Assembly (NCBI GenBank): GCA_963677245.1
Contig: OY781921.1
Span: forward strand, 5,456,001 to 5,520,000
Origin: Saccharicrinis sp963677245
Lineage (GTDB): Bacteria > Bacteroidota > Bacteroidia > Bacteroidales > Marinilabiliaceae
DNA: 64,000 nucleotides
Direction of reading: 5' to 3'
The notes under the pieces were generated by a model. The model had not been told where the DNA came from. It worked only from the letters and a program-made list of their open reading frames with translations, and ran no database searches. This document shows positions 55,802 to 64,000 of the stretch, piece after piece (the stretch's first letter is position 1; each line of letters begins with the position of its first letter). Position numbers and translations under genes: made by a program.

Positions 55802-56998
55802 ATGTCTGAAGTACTCGTAAAAGTTGAAAACGTTTCAAAGAAATTCAGCCGTGATTTAAAAAAATCATTATGGTATGGTGTTAAAGATATGAGTTCTGCT
55901 TTATTTACTAATAATACCAACCATAGTGAACTACGCCCATCTGAATTCTGGGCTGTAAAAGATGTAAGTTTTGAATTACGCCGGGGAGAGTGTTTAGGAC
56001 TAATCGGGCATAATGGAGCAGGAAAATCAACACTGCTAAAAATACTTAATGGTTTAATACGTCCTGATGAAGGAAAAATAACCATGCATGGACGAATTGG
56101 GGCATTGATAGAGCTTGGAGCAGGTTTTAACCCCATTCTTACAGGTCGTGAAAACATATACAATAATGGTGCGGTATTAGGTTTTTCTAAAAAAGAGATT
56201 GATGCCAAGTTAGAGGCGATTATTGAATTTTCAGAGATAGGGGATTTTATAGATACACCTGTTCAAAATTATAGCTCTGGGATGAAAGTACGATTGGGCT
56301 TTGCGGTAGCAGCCCAAATGGAACCTGATGTGTTAATTATTGATGAAGTATTAGCCGTTGGAGATATTGGATTTAGGGTGAAATGCTTAAATCGAATCCA
56401 CGAATTACTTGCCAATTCAGCTGTGATTTTTGTTTCACACTCTATGCCTGCTGTTGCTAGAATTTGTACAAGGGGAATAGTGCTTAAAGGTGGTAAGAAT
56501 GTTTTTGATAGCTTGCTAACATCAAAAGTAATTGAAGTCTATTATAAAGAATTTGCACTAGGAGAAAGAAAAACGGTAGGAAGTGGAGAAGCAGAGATAC
56601 ATAATTTTTCAATTCAAGGGCAAGGAAAATCTGAAATACCAGTAATTCCTTTTGGTTCTGGGTTTAAGATAGAAATTGATGTGGAATTTAAAATTCTGGT
56701 TAAAGATGTTGAATTTAGATTAGTGATTTTTAATTCAGACCAAAGACCTGTAATGGAAATTTTAAATAGTGATTTTGATTTTATTCAATCTAACAATCTA
56801 AATAAGAATACTCGCATTACAGTCAATATTCCAGAACTTTATTTGGCTACAGGGAATCATTTTATTTCTTTTATTGTTAGAACAGTGGAAAACACAAGGG
56901 TTTTGTGTAGAATTGACAATGCCTTGTCTTTTGTTATTAGCAATAATATTTCTATTGGAGCAGATTCTGCAATAAATGCTAATTGGAAAATAAACTAA
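55802..56998 (+). CDS. wzt: ABC-type polysaccharide export ATPase with carbohydrate-binding C-terminus
   Basis: The 398-residue protein powers polymer export. The nucleotide-binding domain (about 1-245) has Walker A G-H-N-G-A-G-K-S-T, signature Y-S-S-G-M-K-V-R-L and Walker B V-L-I-I-D-E-V-L-A-V-G-D. Residues about 255-398 form the Wzt C-terminal beta-sandwich, which in characterised systems recognises a cap at the non-reducing end of the finished chain. Here that tip could carry the dideoxy sugar or sulfate predicted from neighbouring genes. Next gene starts after one base. Confidence 0.94.
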   Translation: MSEVLVKVENVSKKFSRDLKKSLWYGVKDMSSALFTNNTNHSELRPSEFWAVKDVSFELRRGECLGLIGHNGAGKSTLLKILNGLIRPDEGKITMHGRIGALIELGAGFNPILTGRENIYNNGAVLGFSKKEIDAKLEAIIEFSEIGDFIDTPVQNYSSGMKVRLGFAVAAQMEPDVLIIDEVLAVGDIGFRVKCLNRIHELLANSAVIFVSHSMPAVARICTRGIVLKGGKNVFDSLLTSKVIEVYYKEFALGERKTVGSGEAEIHNFSIQGQGKSEIPVIPFGSGFKIEIDVEFKILVKDVEFRLVIFNSDQRPVMEILNSDFDFIQSNNLNKNTRITVNIPELYLATGNHFISFIVRTVENTRVLCRIDNALSFVISNNISIGADSAINANWKIN

Positions 56999-56999
56999 A

Positions 57000-57770
57000 A
57001 TGAAAGTACTTATACTTGCTGGAGGGTTTGGAACAAGATTGAGTGAAGAGACTGTTCTTAAACCCAAACCAATGGTCGAAATTGGAGATAAGCCTATTTT
57101 GTGGCATATCATGAAAAGTTATTCCTTTTATGGTTTTAATGAGTTTGTAATTTTGGGAGGGTACAAATCATATATTATTAAAGAGTATTTTGCCAACTAC
57201 TTCCTTCATAATTCTGATATTACAATTGATATGCAAAATAAATCGGTAGCATATCACAAAAATGATTCTGAACCATGGAAGGTAACAATTATTGATACAG
57301 GTATTGAAACAATGACAGGTGGACGTATTAAAAGGGCAAAACCATACATTGACAATGAACCATTTCTTTTAACCTATGGAGATGGTGTTTCTGATATTGA
57401 TATCAATAAATTAATTAACTTTCACATTAATCACGGTAAACATTTAACGATGACGACCGTTCAACCTGAAGGTCGTTTTGGATCTGTTCAGGTTGATTCT
57501 AATAATAAGGTTGTTTCTTTTAAAGAAAAACCTAAAGGAGATGGAAACTGGATTAATGCAGGTTTCTTCGTCTGTAATCCTGAAATTCTGGATTATATCG
57601 ATAATGATTCTACGATTTTCGAACAGGAACCATTGGAAAGAATTGCTGAGGCTGAAAATTTATACACATATAAACATGAAGGTTTTTGGAAGCCAATGGA
57701 TACTTTACGAGATAAAAATCAATTAGAAAGACTACTAGAAGAAAAAAGAGCCCCTTGGGTTAAATGGTAA
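57000..57770 (+). CDS. rfbF: Glucose-1-phosphate cytidylyltransferase
   Basis: This 256-residue nucleotidyltransferase makes CDP-glucose from CTP and glucose 1-phosphate (AscA/RfbF/DdhA). The N-terminal L-A-G-G-F-G-T-R-L-S-E-E-T and P-K-P-M-V-E-I-G-D-K-P-I-L are diagnostic, as is W-K-P-M-D-T-L-R-D-K near the end. It opens the CDP-3,6-dideoxyhexose pathway. It starts one base after wzt, so the ATPase and sugar genes form one operon. Confidence 0.96.
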   Translation: MKVLILAGGFGTRLSEETVLKPKPMVEIGDKPILWHIMKSYSFYGFNEFVILGGYKSYIIKEYFANYFLHNSDITIDMQNKSVAYHKNDSEPWKVTIIDTGIETMTGGRIKRAKPYIDNEPFLLTYGDGVSDIDINKLINFHINHGKHLTMTTVQPEGRFGSVQVDSNNKVVSFKEKPKGDGNWINAGFFVCNPEILDYIDNDSTIFEQEPLERIAEAENLYTYKHEGFWKPMDTLRDKNQLERLLEEKRAPWVKW

Positions 57771-57777
57771 ATACAAA

Positions 57778-58854
57778 ATGGATTACAAATTCCTAAGTGA
57801 AAAATATAAAGGACTGAATGTTTTAATTACAGGTCATACCGGTTTTAAAGGATCTTGGTTATCTTGTATTTTAACGAAAATGGGTGCTAACGTTATCGGT
57901 TATTCGTTAGAACCACCTACAAATCCAAGTTTATTTGAAACTATTTCAATTTCTAATGATATCAATTCAAATATTGGAGACATAAGAGATCTACCGAACC
58001 TATTATCTGTTTTAAGAGATAATAAACCTGATATTGTTTTTCATTTAGCAGCTCAACCGCTTGTAAGAGACTCGTATAAAATTCCGGTTGATACCTATTC
58101 AACCAATGTTATGGGTACTGTTAATATATTAGAAGTATGCAGACAAACCTCTTCTGTAAAAGCCATCGTTAACGTTACAACAGATAAATGCTATGAAAAC
58201 AAAGAATGGGAATGGGGATATCGTGAAAATGACAGACTAGGAGGACATGATCCCTATTCAAATAGCAAGGCATGTTCAGAATTAATTACATCAGCATATC
58301 GCGATTCTTTTTTTAATGATAATTCAAGTCATAAAATATCTCTTGCCAGTGCAAGAGCGGGGAATGTGATTGGAGGAGGGGATTGGGCTTCAGACAGACT
58401 TATTCCTGATTTTATAAGATCAATATCTAAAAATGTTACGCTACAAATAAGAAGTCCCTTTGCAATAAGACCTTGGCAACATGTATTGGAACCTTTAGCC
58501 GGCTATTTATTGCTTGGGTCTAAGCTATTAGAAGAAGGAGATAAATATGCCGAATCCTGGAACTTTGGCCCTGATGATTCAGATGCTAAAAATGTAGAAT
58601 GGATTTCAAAAACATTATGTGGTATGTGGGGAAATGGAGCAAAATACGTTATTGATGAAAATCCTCAGCTCCACGAAGCTAATTTTTTAAAGCTAGACTG
58701 TTCAAAGTCTAAAAGCAGGTTAAAATGGTTTCCTAAATGGGACATTCATATGGCTCTGCAAAAAATTGTATCCTGGAATCAATCCTATATTAATGGAGAA
58801 GACATGAGAACTATTACTGAAGATCAAATTGACGAATATTTTTTTAAAGCATAA
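57778..58854 (+). CDS. rfbG: CDP-glucose 4,6-dehydratase
   Basis: The 358-residue short-chain dehydrogenase converts CDP-glucose to CDP-4-keto-6-deoxyglucose (AscB/RfbG/DdhB). NAD loop T-G-H-T-G-F-K-G-S-W-L, catalytic T-T-D-K-C-Y-E-N and Y-S-N-S-K are present. G-N-V-I-G-G-G-D-W is also characteristic. Its TAATG stop/start overlaps rfbH by one base. Confidence 0.96.
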   Translation: MDYKFLSEKYKGLNVLITGHTGFKGSWLSCILTKMGANVIGYSLEPPTNPSLFETISISNDINSNIGDIRDLPNLLSVLRDNKPDIVFHLAAQPLVRDSYKIPVDTYSTNVMGTVNILEVCRQTSSVKAIVNVTTDKCYENKEWEWGYRENDRLGGHDPYSNSKACSELITSAYRDSFFNDNSSHKISLASARAGNVIGGGDWASDRLIPDFIRSISKNVTLQIRSPFAIRPWQHVLEPLAGYLLLGSKLLEEGDKYAESWNFGPDDSDAKNVEWISKTLCGMWGNGAKYVIDENPQLHEANFLKLDCSKSKSRLKWFPKWDIHMALQKIVSWNQSYINGEDMRTITEDQIDEYFFKA

Positions 58855-60170
58855 TGACCCAACATCAAAAATTAAGAGAAGAGATTATACAGAAAACAAT
58901 TGAGTATTATGAAGCGAAGTTTTCTGATAATACATTTAAAGCAGGTAAAACGCGAGTAAATTATGCAGGGAGGCACTTTGACGAACAAGAGATTGTAAAT
59001 GCAGTTGAAGCATCTTTAGATTTCTGGTTAACAGAAGGTAGGTTCTCTGAAGAATTTTCAGAAAAAATTGCTGATTTTCTAGATATAGAACACGTTTTAC
59101 TTACTAATTCAGGTTCATCAGCAAATCTACTTGCATTTTCAGCGCTTACATCTGATAAGTTAGGAGATAAAAAACTATCTCCGGGAGATGAGGTTATTTC
59201 GGTTGCAGCAGGTTTTCCGGCTACCGTAACACCAATCATTCAATACGGATTGATACCTGTTTTTATTGATGTTCAGATTCCAACATACAATATAGATGTT
59301 GCAATGCTGAGAAAAGCAATTACACCTAAAACAAAATGTATTTTCTTAGCTCATACTTTAGGTAATCCTTTTGATATTGATGCTATTATGGAAATTGCCA
59401 ACGAGTATGATTTATGGGTTATTGAGGATAATTGCGATGCTTTTGGTAGTAGCTATAACAAAAAGAAAACAGGTACTTATGCTCATTTATCCACCATCTC
59501 TTTTTATCCTGCTCATCACATAACAACTGGCGAAGGAGGTGCTATTTGTACCAACGATCCTCAATTAGCTCAATTAGTCCGAGCATTTAGAGACTGGGGA
59601 AGAGACTGTTATTGTGCCGGCGGTGAAAACAATACATGTGGAAAACGCTTTACCCAAAAGTTTGGAGATCTTCCCATTGGCTTTGATCATAAATACGTTT
59701 ATTCAGAGATTGGTTATAACCTTAAAATGACAGATATACAGGCTGCTATCGGTTCTGCACAAATGGATAAACTAGATGATTTTTGTTCTAAACGAAAAGA
59801 AAATTTTAATGAATGGATAAAAATATTTTCTAAATACCCCGATTATTTTATTCTTCCTGAGGCAACACCAAAATCAGATCCTGCTTGGTTTGCATTTATC
59901 GTTACCGTTCAAGAAGAGTGTCCATTTTCCAGAGATGAATTAACCACATACCTTAATAAAAACCTTATTGAAACCAGAAATTTATTTGCAGGTAATATGA
60001 CCAAGCAACCTGGTTTTATGAATAAAGACTGGAGAATTGCAGATAACTTGAATAATACAGACTACATTATGAATAATACCTTTTTCTTAGGTACTTATCC
60101 TGGTCTTACTAAAGAGATGTTAGCGTATTCAGAAAAAGTGATTGACGATTTTATTTCAACGAAATGCTAG
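58854..60170 (+). CDS. rfbH: CDP-6-deoxy-L-threo-D-glycero-4-hexulose-3-dehydrase (E1, PMP and 2Fe-2S)
   Basis: The 438-residue enzyme removes the C3 hydroxyl in 3,6-dideoxyhexose synthesis. It has the two E1 hallmarks. The lysine that binds PLP in aminotransferases is replaced by His (F-Y-P-A-H-H-I-T-T-G-E-G-G, His221/222). The iron-sulfur cysteines Cys194, Cys252, Cys254 and Cys262 have exactly the C-X57-C-X1-C-X7-C spacing described for this family. An electron-donating reductase is encoded next with a 7-bp overlap. Homologues are AscC, DdhC and RfbH. Confidence 0.97.
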   Translation: MTQHQKLREEIIQKTIEYYEAKFSDNTFKAGKTRVNYAGRHFDEQEIVNAVEASLDFWLTEGRFSEEFSEKIADFLDIEHVLLTNSGSSANLLAFSALTSDKLGDKKLSPGDEVISVAAGFPATVTPIIQYGLIPVFIDVQIPTYNIDVAMLRKAITPKTKCIFLAHTLGNPFDIDAIMEIANEYDLWVIEDNCDAFGSSYNKKKTGTYAHLSTISFYPAHHITTGEGGAICTNDPQLAQLVRAFRDWGRDCYCAGGENNTCGKRFTQKFGDLPIGFDHKYVYSEIGYNLKMTDIQAAIGSAQMDKLDDFCSKRKENFNEWIKIFSKYPDYFILPEATPKSDPAWFAFIVTVQEECPFSRDELTTYLNKNLIETRNLFAGNMTKQPGFMNKDWRIADNLNNTDYIMNNTFFLGTYPGLTKEMLAYSEKVIDDFISTKC

Positions 60171-60847
60171 CAAAAAAATATCGCTCTAAGGTTGTTGCAA
60201 TAGAGAATCCCATTGATGGTATTTATTCTGTTGAATTTATATCGCTTGGCCGTCAGTATAAATATACTCCCGGCCAATTTATTCATATTGCTATTGATCA
60301 GGATTATGATGGCGTTGGGCAGTGGCCTGACTCAAGATGCTTTTCAATTCAATCTGGTTCCAATTCTAAACATTTAAAGATTACCTTTTCAATAAAGGGT
60401 GACTTTACAACTCAAATGGCTGCTGATTTACAACCAGGTAAGGAAGTGTGGCTAAAACTTCCTTATGGGGAACTATTTGCACAATCCCACAATAAGGACG
60501 CAACAGTATTCATTTCTGGTGGAACCGGCATAACGCCATTTTTGTCGCTATTTACTGATGAATCATTCGAACAATATCAAAATCCTAAAATTTACCTGGG
60601 GTTCAGAAGTCAGAAATTCAATATTTATGCTGATGAACTGAGAAAGATAAACAATGACTCTCATTCAATTAAATATTTCATTCAGGACGAGAATGGAGTC
60701 ATTGACATACACACAATTTTTAAAGAGAATGGAACTGATAAAGATTACTTTATTTCAGGACCTCCGGAGATGATTAAAAATTTTAAAAATACCCTTATTG
60801 ATCTCGGAGTTCATCAAAATAGAATATTAACAGACGACTGGGAGTAA
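60164..60847 (+). CDS. FAD/NAD oxidoreductase, E3-like but without ferredoxin domain
   Basis: The 227-residue flavoprotein is the expected electron donor for E1. It has the FAD-binding barrel (about 1-100, R-C-F-S-I-Q-S, G-D-F-T-T-Q-M) and the NAD-binding domain (G-G-T-G-I-T-P-F-L-S, I-S-G-P-P-E-M). The characterised E3 enzymes (AscD/DdhD, about 330 residues) start with a plant-type 2Fe-2S ferredoxin domain; that whole domain and its cysteines are missing here, and the short length is not due to a visible frameshift. Electrons may go straight to the E1 cluster or through a separate ferredoxin. It overlaps rfbH by 7 bp and the epimerase gene by 1 bp. Confidence 0.88.
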   Translation: MLAKKYRSKVVAIENPIDGIYSVEFISLGRQYKYTPGQFIHIAIDQDYDGVGQWPDSRCFSIQSGSNSKHLKITFSIKGDFTTQMAADLQPGKEVWLKLPYGELFAQSHNKDATVFISGGTGITPFLSLFTDESFEQYQNPKIYLGFRSQKFNIYADELRKINNDSHSIKYFIQDENGVIDIHTIFKENGTDKDYFISGPPEMIKNFKNTLIDLGVHQNRILTDDWE

Positions 60848-61383
60848 TGCAGATTGAAGAAACATTTATTGAAGGTTTAAAAGTAATACACCTTAACAAA
60901 TTCTCAGATCAAAGAGGAGATTTTATTAAGGTTTTTAATCAATCCTTTTTTTCTGAAAATCTTCTGGATACAGATATAAAAGAAAGTTATTTCTCCGTAT
61001 CCCATAAGGGTGTCATCAGAGGGATGCATTTCCAGATTCCTCCATTTGATCATACTAAACTTGTTTATGTAAATACAGGTTCAATACTCGATGTTGTTCT
61101 TGATATACGCAAAAGTTCAAAAACATATGGTCGTTATTTTACTATTGATTTAAAGGCCAATTCTCCTCAATTAATTTATATCCCCAAAGGATTAGCCCAT
61201 GGTTTTTTAAGTAAAGAAAACAACACCATGGTTACCTATATGCAAACAACAGGTTATAATCAAGAATGCGATAAAGGGATAAAATACGATTCATTTGACT
61301 TTGATTGGCCTGCCAATAAACCAGTTTTATCACAAAGGGATACTGATTTTATTGATTTCAAAGATTTTATATCTCCTTTCTAA
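60847..61383 (+). CDS. RmlC-family sugar nucleotide epimerase (AscE candidate)
   Basis: The 178-residue cupin is of the dTDP-4-dehydrorhamnose 3,5-epimerase family: R-G-M-H-F-Q-I-P-P with the catalytic His, V-V-L-D-I-R-K-S-S-K-T-Y-G and Y-I-P-K-G-L-A-H-G-F. No dTDP-rhamnose genes are nearby. In the Yersinia ascarylose pathway the C5 epimerase AscE is an RmlC homologue, and this gene lies exactly where it would be needed. Its presence argues for an L-configured product. Confidence 0.88.
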   Translation: MQIEETFIEGLKVIHLNKFSDQRGDFIKVFNQSFFSENLLDTDIKESYFSVSHKGVIRGMHFQIPPFDHTKLVYVNTGSILDVVLDIRKSSKTYGRYFTIDLKANSPQLIYIPKGLAHGFLSKENNTMVTYMQTTGYNQECDKGIKYDSFDFDWPANKPVLSQRDTDFIDFKDFISPF

Positions 61384-61384
61384 T

Positions 61385-62284
61385 ATGAAAATACTCATCA
61401 CGGGTTCTACCGGTTTTGTGGGGCATAATCTTATTCCGGAATTACTAAACCAAGGTCATGAAGTTATAGAACTGACCAGAAATGTAAAAAAAAGCACCTC
61501 TATCTATGGAGATAAAACACTAAAACTTGATTTAAATTCAGATCAGGAAATTCTCCGGGAGCAAATTGAATCAATGATGCCCGACATCTTATTTCATCTG
61601 GCCGCGCATATAAATGCGAATGATAATTTCGATACGATGCAAAAGCTTTTAGATGCCAATATTATTTTAACCAATAAAGTATTAGATCTGATAAAAGGTG
61701 CCGGTATTAAATTATTTGTGAATACAGGAACATTTGCAGAATTCAATAAAGTGGAGTTGGAACCTGCATATTTATATGCTGCTACCAAAACGGCATCAAG
61801 AGCATTGGTTGACTACTATAGTAAAGCATATAAATTTAAACAATTAACAGTAGTTCCATATTCTATATATGGAGGAAATGATTCTCAAAAAAAGATCATC
61901 GATATTATTTTTGAAACACTTAATAATCCCAACTCTACAGATCTAACTCCAGGTGAGCAAATGCTCGATTTTATACATATTAATGATGTGTGCCAGTTTT
62001 TTGTCAATTTATTAACTTGTTATAAAGATTTACCTTATAAAACCAACTATCATCTAGGTACAGGAAAAGGTAATACGATAAAAAGTTTAGCATCAAAGCT
62101 TGAATTAGCTACAAATTCTAATGCCAATATCAATTGGGGAGGACGTAATTACAGGCCAACAGATATCATGTATGCTGTTGCACCAATTGAAGAAAATAAC
62201 AGAATTATACCTTGGGTTCCTGAAATAACAATAGAACAAGGAATTGAAATGTATCTAAAGATTAAAAAGCATGAATCATTATAA
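61385..62284 (+). CDS. NAD-dependent epimerase/dehydratase, putative CDP-sugar 4-reductase (AscF candidate)
   Basis: From ATG 61385 the protein has 299 residues starting at the Rossmann motif I-T-G-S-T-G-F-V-G; the 30 extra codons back to 61295 lie inside the epimerase gene and are rejected. It has an active-site-like Y-A-A-T-K. Extended SDRs at the end of dideoxyhexose pathways reduce the C4 keto group; size and position fit AscF, or RfbJ-type abequose synthase if no epimerisation occurs. It overlaps the sulfotransferase gene by 14 bp. Confidence 0.82.
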   Translation: MKILITGSTGFVGHNLIPELLNQGHEVIELTRNVKKSTSIYGDKTLKLDLNSDQEILREQIESMMPDILFHLAAHINANDNFDTMQKLLDANIILTNKVLDLIKGAGIKLFVNTGTFAEFNKVELEPAYLYAATKTASRALVDYYSKAYKFKQLTVVPYSIYGGNDSQKKIIDIIFETLNNPNSTDLTPGEQMLDFIHINDVCQFFVNLLTCYKDLPYKTNYHLGTGKGNTIKSLASKLELATNSNANINWGGRNYRPTDIMYAVAPIEENNRIIPWVPEITIEQGIEMYLKIKKHESL

Positions 62285-63137
62285 AAATATAGATACTCCG
62301 GAAACGCGGTTTATATTTTTGCATATCCCTAAAACAGCTGGTACTATGATTAATGAAATTCTTAGAAAGAATTTTCCAAATCGTTTCTATCAGGATAATT
62401 TATTGTATGCCGATATAGCTTATGAACCATGGCATATTAAGGATGCAATGAGAATTCTTCCTCATACATGTTTTTCATCACATGCTTTAAGAGCAAGTAG
62501 TATTCAAGATACCTTACCCTATCCTAATATTGCCATTTCATTTGTAAGAGATCCAAGAAAACTAGCTGTTTCGTGTTATTTCGATCTAAAAAATAGGGTA
62601 GCAGGAGAACAACATCCTGTTCAAAATATGGCATTATGTGAGTTAACCGAAAAATGGAAAGCTACAGGATTTAAACAAGAATATGCATTTGCAGTTCCTC
62701 AATTAAAATGGTTATATCCTAATAAAGAACAGCCACTTGAACAACTTACAAGTGATATAGCCCAAAACAGATTGTTATTATTTCCTACAGATCGTTTTGA
62801 TGAAGCGATGATTTGTTTAGAAAAGCTATTTCCAAATCATTTTAAAGATTGTAGTTATGGCAAAAGAGCTAATGTATCTCAAAAAGATACAGAACTTACC
62901 TCTCAAGATTTGGATTCATTAGAAGAATTTCCATGGATATCGGATGATGATCAATTAGTTCAACAAGCAAATATGTTTCTTGACAAACTGATTAATGAAA
63001 TTTGGCCGACCAAAGAACAATTTCAGGAAGCGCAATTGGATTTTAAAAATAGATGTCAGTTTCCAAAAACTCATTTTCAAAAAGTACACCAGCCAAGCTT
63101 TATTGAGAGAGTAAAAAGACGAATATTTAGAACTTAA
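62271..63137 (+). CDS. PAPS-dependent sulfotransferase
   Basis: The 288-residue protein has both PAPS-binding motifs of cytosolic/Golgi-type carbohydrate sulfotransferases: the 5'-phosphosulfate loop L-H-I-P-K-T-A-G-T (17-25) and the 3'-phosphate block F-V-R-D-P-R-K-L-A-V-S-C-Y (Arg94, Ser102). No membrane segment is visible, so it acts in the cytoplasm on a nucleotide sugar or growing glycan. The C-terminal 20 residues are basic. Together with cysC at 54007 it forms a donor/transferase pair within one locus. Confidence 0.9.
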   Translation: MNHYKNIDTPETRFIFLHIPKTAGTMINEILRKNFPNRFYQDNLLYADIAYEPWHIKDAMRILPHTCFSSHALRASSIQDTLPYPNIAISFVRDPRKLAVSCYFDLKNRVAGEQHPVQNMALCELTEKWKATGFKQEYAFAVPQLKWLYPNKEQPLEQLTSDIAQNRLLLFPTDRFDEAMICLEKLFPNHFKDCSYGKRANVSQKDTELTSQDLDSLEEFPWISDDDQLVQQANMFLDKLINEIWPTKEQFQEAQLDFKNRCQFPKTHFQKVHQPSFIERVKRRIFRT

Positions 63138-63161
63138 CTAAGCATTAATATTACAATAACT

Positions 63162-63986
63162 ATGAATAGAAAAATTTTAATTTCAATTCTATTTCTATCA
63201 AACTACTTATTGGGTTGCGTTCACACAGGAGAAGAAATAAAAAAACAAAGTGTTTTTATTGATTGGTTTATTGGTCAGAGTAATAGTGTTGGAATTGCAG
63301 ATACTTGTGATTTACCCATTGGTTTAAAAACTTTTAAATCAGATAGTGTCATGATAATGTATAATGGCACTTTTTCGAATTATGAAGTTGGAGTTAATCA
63401 TATTGGACATATTATTATAAATAAAGGAGTTGATTTTTTATCGAAGCATGGATCTGTAATAAGCTATGTATATAATGCAAGTCAAGTAAAAGAAAAAAGA
63501 TATATTATAAAAGTAGGAGGTATTGGACGTTCATTATTTCTTCTGGACAATGATTATGATTTTAATGTGGCGTCCAAGGATGAAGGATGGACAGCAATTA
63601 AAAGCTGTTATGATACATTAAAAATTTTACTTCCTGATAGTGTTTATTCGTATCACCACACCATTTTCTGGAATCAATGGGAAGGGGATGGCTATAAAAA
63701 AATAAGGGCAGAAAAATATTTTACTAATTTCAAGTCTTTGCATGATTCAATTACGGATGTTTTTAGAGGAGAAATTCAATTAAATGTAATAAGGGCAAAT
63801 TCAGGTGCAAAAAAATACGGATATCTGAGAACAATACAAGAGACACAAGATAAAATTGGTGATGTTTTTAATTGTGCAATAATTAATACCGACTCATTTA
63901 GTTTGGGAGAAGATTTAACTCACTACACATCCAAAGGGTATATTGACTTAGGTAATGAAGAATTCAAATATAGACTAACCAAGTAG
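63162..63986 (+). CDS. CE6/SASA-like SGNH esterase lipoprotein
   Basis: The 274-residue lipoprotein (Y-L-L-G-C, Cys19) resembles carbohydrate esterase family 6/sialate O-acetylesterase-like hydrolases. G-Q-S-N-S near residue 38 supplies the nucleophile Ser40, W-N-Q-W-E-G-D gives the third block, and E-D-L-T-H near the end provides Asp251 and His254. It is predicted to remove acetyl groups from a glycan in the periplasm or at the surface. It starts 24 bp after the sulfotransferase gene and may tailor the exported polymer. Confidence 0.75.
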   Translation: MNRKILISILFLSNYLLGCVHTGEEIKKQSVFIDWFIGQSNSVGIADTCDLPIGLKTFKSDSVMIMYNGTFSNYEVGVNHIGHIIINKGVDFLSKHGSVISYVYNASQVKEKRYIIKVGGIGRSLFLLDNDYDFNVASKDEGWTAIKSCYDTLKILLPDSVYSYHHTIFWNQWEGDGYKKIRAEKYFTNFKSLHDSITDVFRGEIQLNVIRANSGAKKYGYLRTIQETQDKIGDVFNCAIINTDSFSLGEDLTHYTSKGYIDLGNEEFKYRLTK

Positions 63987-64000
63987 ACAACAATAGTACA

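Overview
The window looks like chromosomal DNA of a marine-type, anaerobic or facultatively anaerobic member of the Bacteroidota, most likely near the Bacteroidales/Marinilabiliales. The signs are low GC, a Bacteroidota-type 16S rRNA, promoters of the form TTTG - about 20 nt - TAnnTTTG, a fructose-PUL-type hybrid two-component sensor, a type IX secretion C-terminal signal, and a PiT transporter carrying its own PhoU-like tail. The genus cannot be assigned by eye.

Layout. 1-7.5 kb is a fructan-utilisation locus: a GH32-like lipoprotein, a T9SS-exported sugar-binding-like protein, a canonical GH32 lipoprotein, and a hybrid sensor with a periplasmic sugar-binding domain. Two copies of a 175-bp inverted-repeat element sit just behind the two hydrolase genes. 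7.6-12.6 kb holds a membrane protein/XRE regulator pair, a tricorn-type protease, a CPCC protein and a lone receiver domain. 12.7-18 kb is a complete rRNA operon with three matched tandem promoters, long 16S and 23S processing stems, and no tRNA in the short spacer. 18-21.6 kb is a three-subunit biotin-dependent acyl-CoA carboxylase (probably propionyl-CoA). 21.8-33 kb mixes ferritin, a thioesterase coupled to a fluoride-type CLC antiporter, a secreted protein with five W-M-T-D-L-N-S-F-like repeats, a lactonase, a DUF3352/MORN protein with an Imm17-like partner, a histidine kinase and a DEAD-box helicase. 33.2-38.8 kb is a xylose operon (xylB, xylA, MFS symporter) with a ROK sugar kinase behind it. 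38.9-51.7 kb holds uvrB, an outer-membrane barrel, an acyl-CoA synthetase, a TPR protein, rubrerythrin, a PiT transporter, a LysE exporter and an SDR.

From 51.7 kb the window enters a surface-polysaccharide locus. It opens with a 1-kb array of seven repeat units, followed by an UpxY/NusG-like antiterminator, a four-helix-bundle protein, an APS kinase, an ABC polysaccharide exporter (Wzm/Wzt), a tightly coupled gene set that matches CDP-ascarylose synthesis, a sulfotransferase and a CE6-like esterase lipoprotein. APS kinase and sulfotransferase together predict a sulfated glycan carrying a 3,6-dideoxyhexose, exported by the ABC pathway. The locus runs off the right edge.

A second theme is intergenic: between about 38 and 55 kb, gaps between genes are filled with a two-part degenerate repeat family (a CAGT heptad module and a GTCGAGTTG...TTCGACA module). 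Other palindrome clusters are also present. These non-coding elements are the least explained part of the window.
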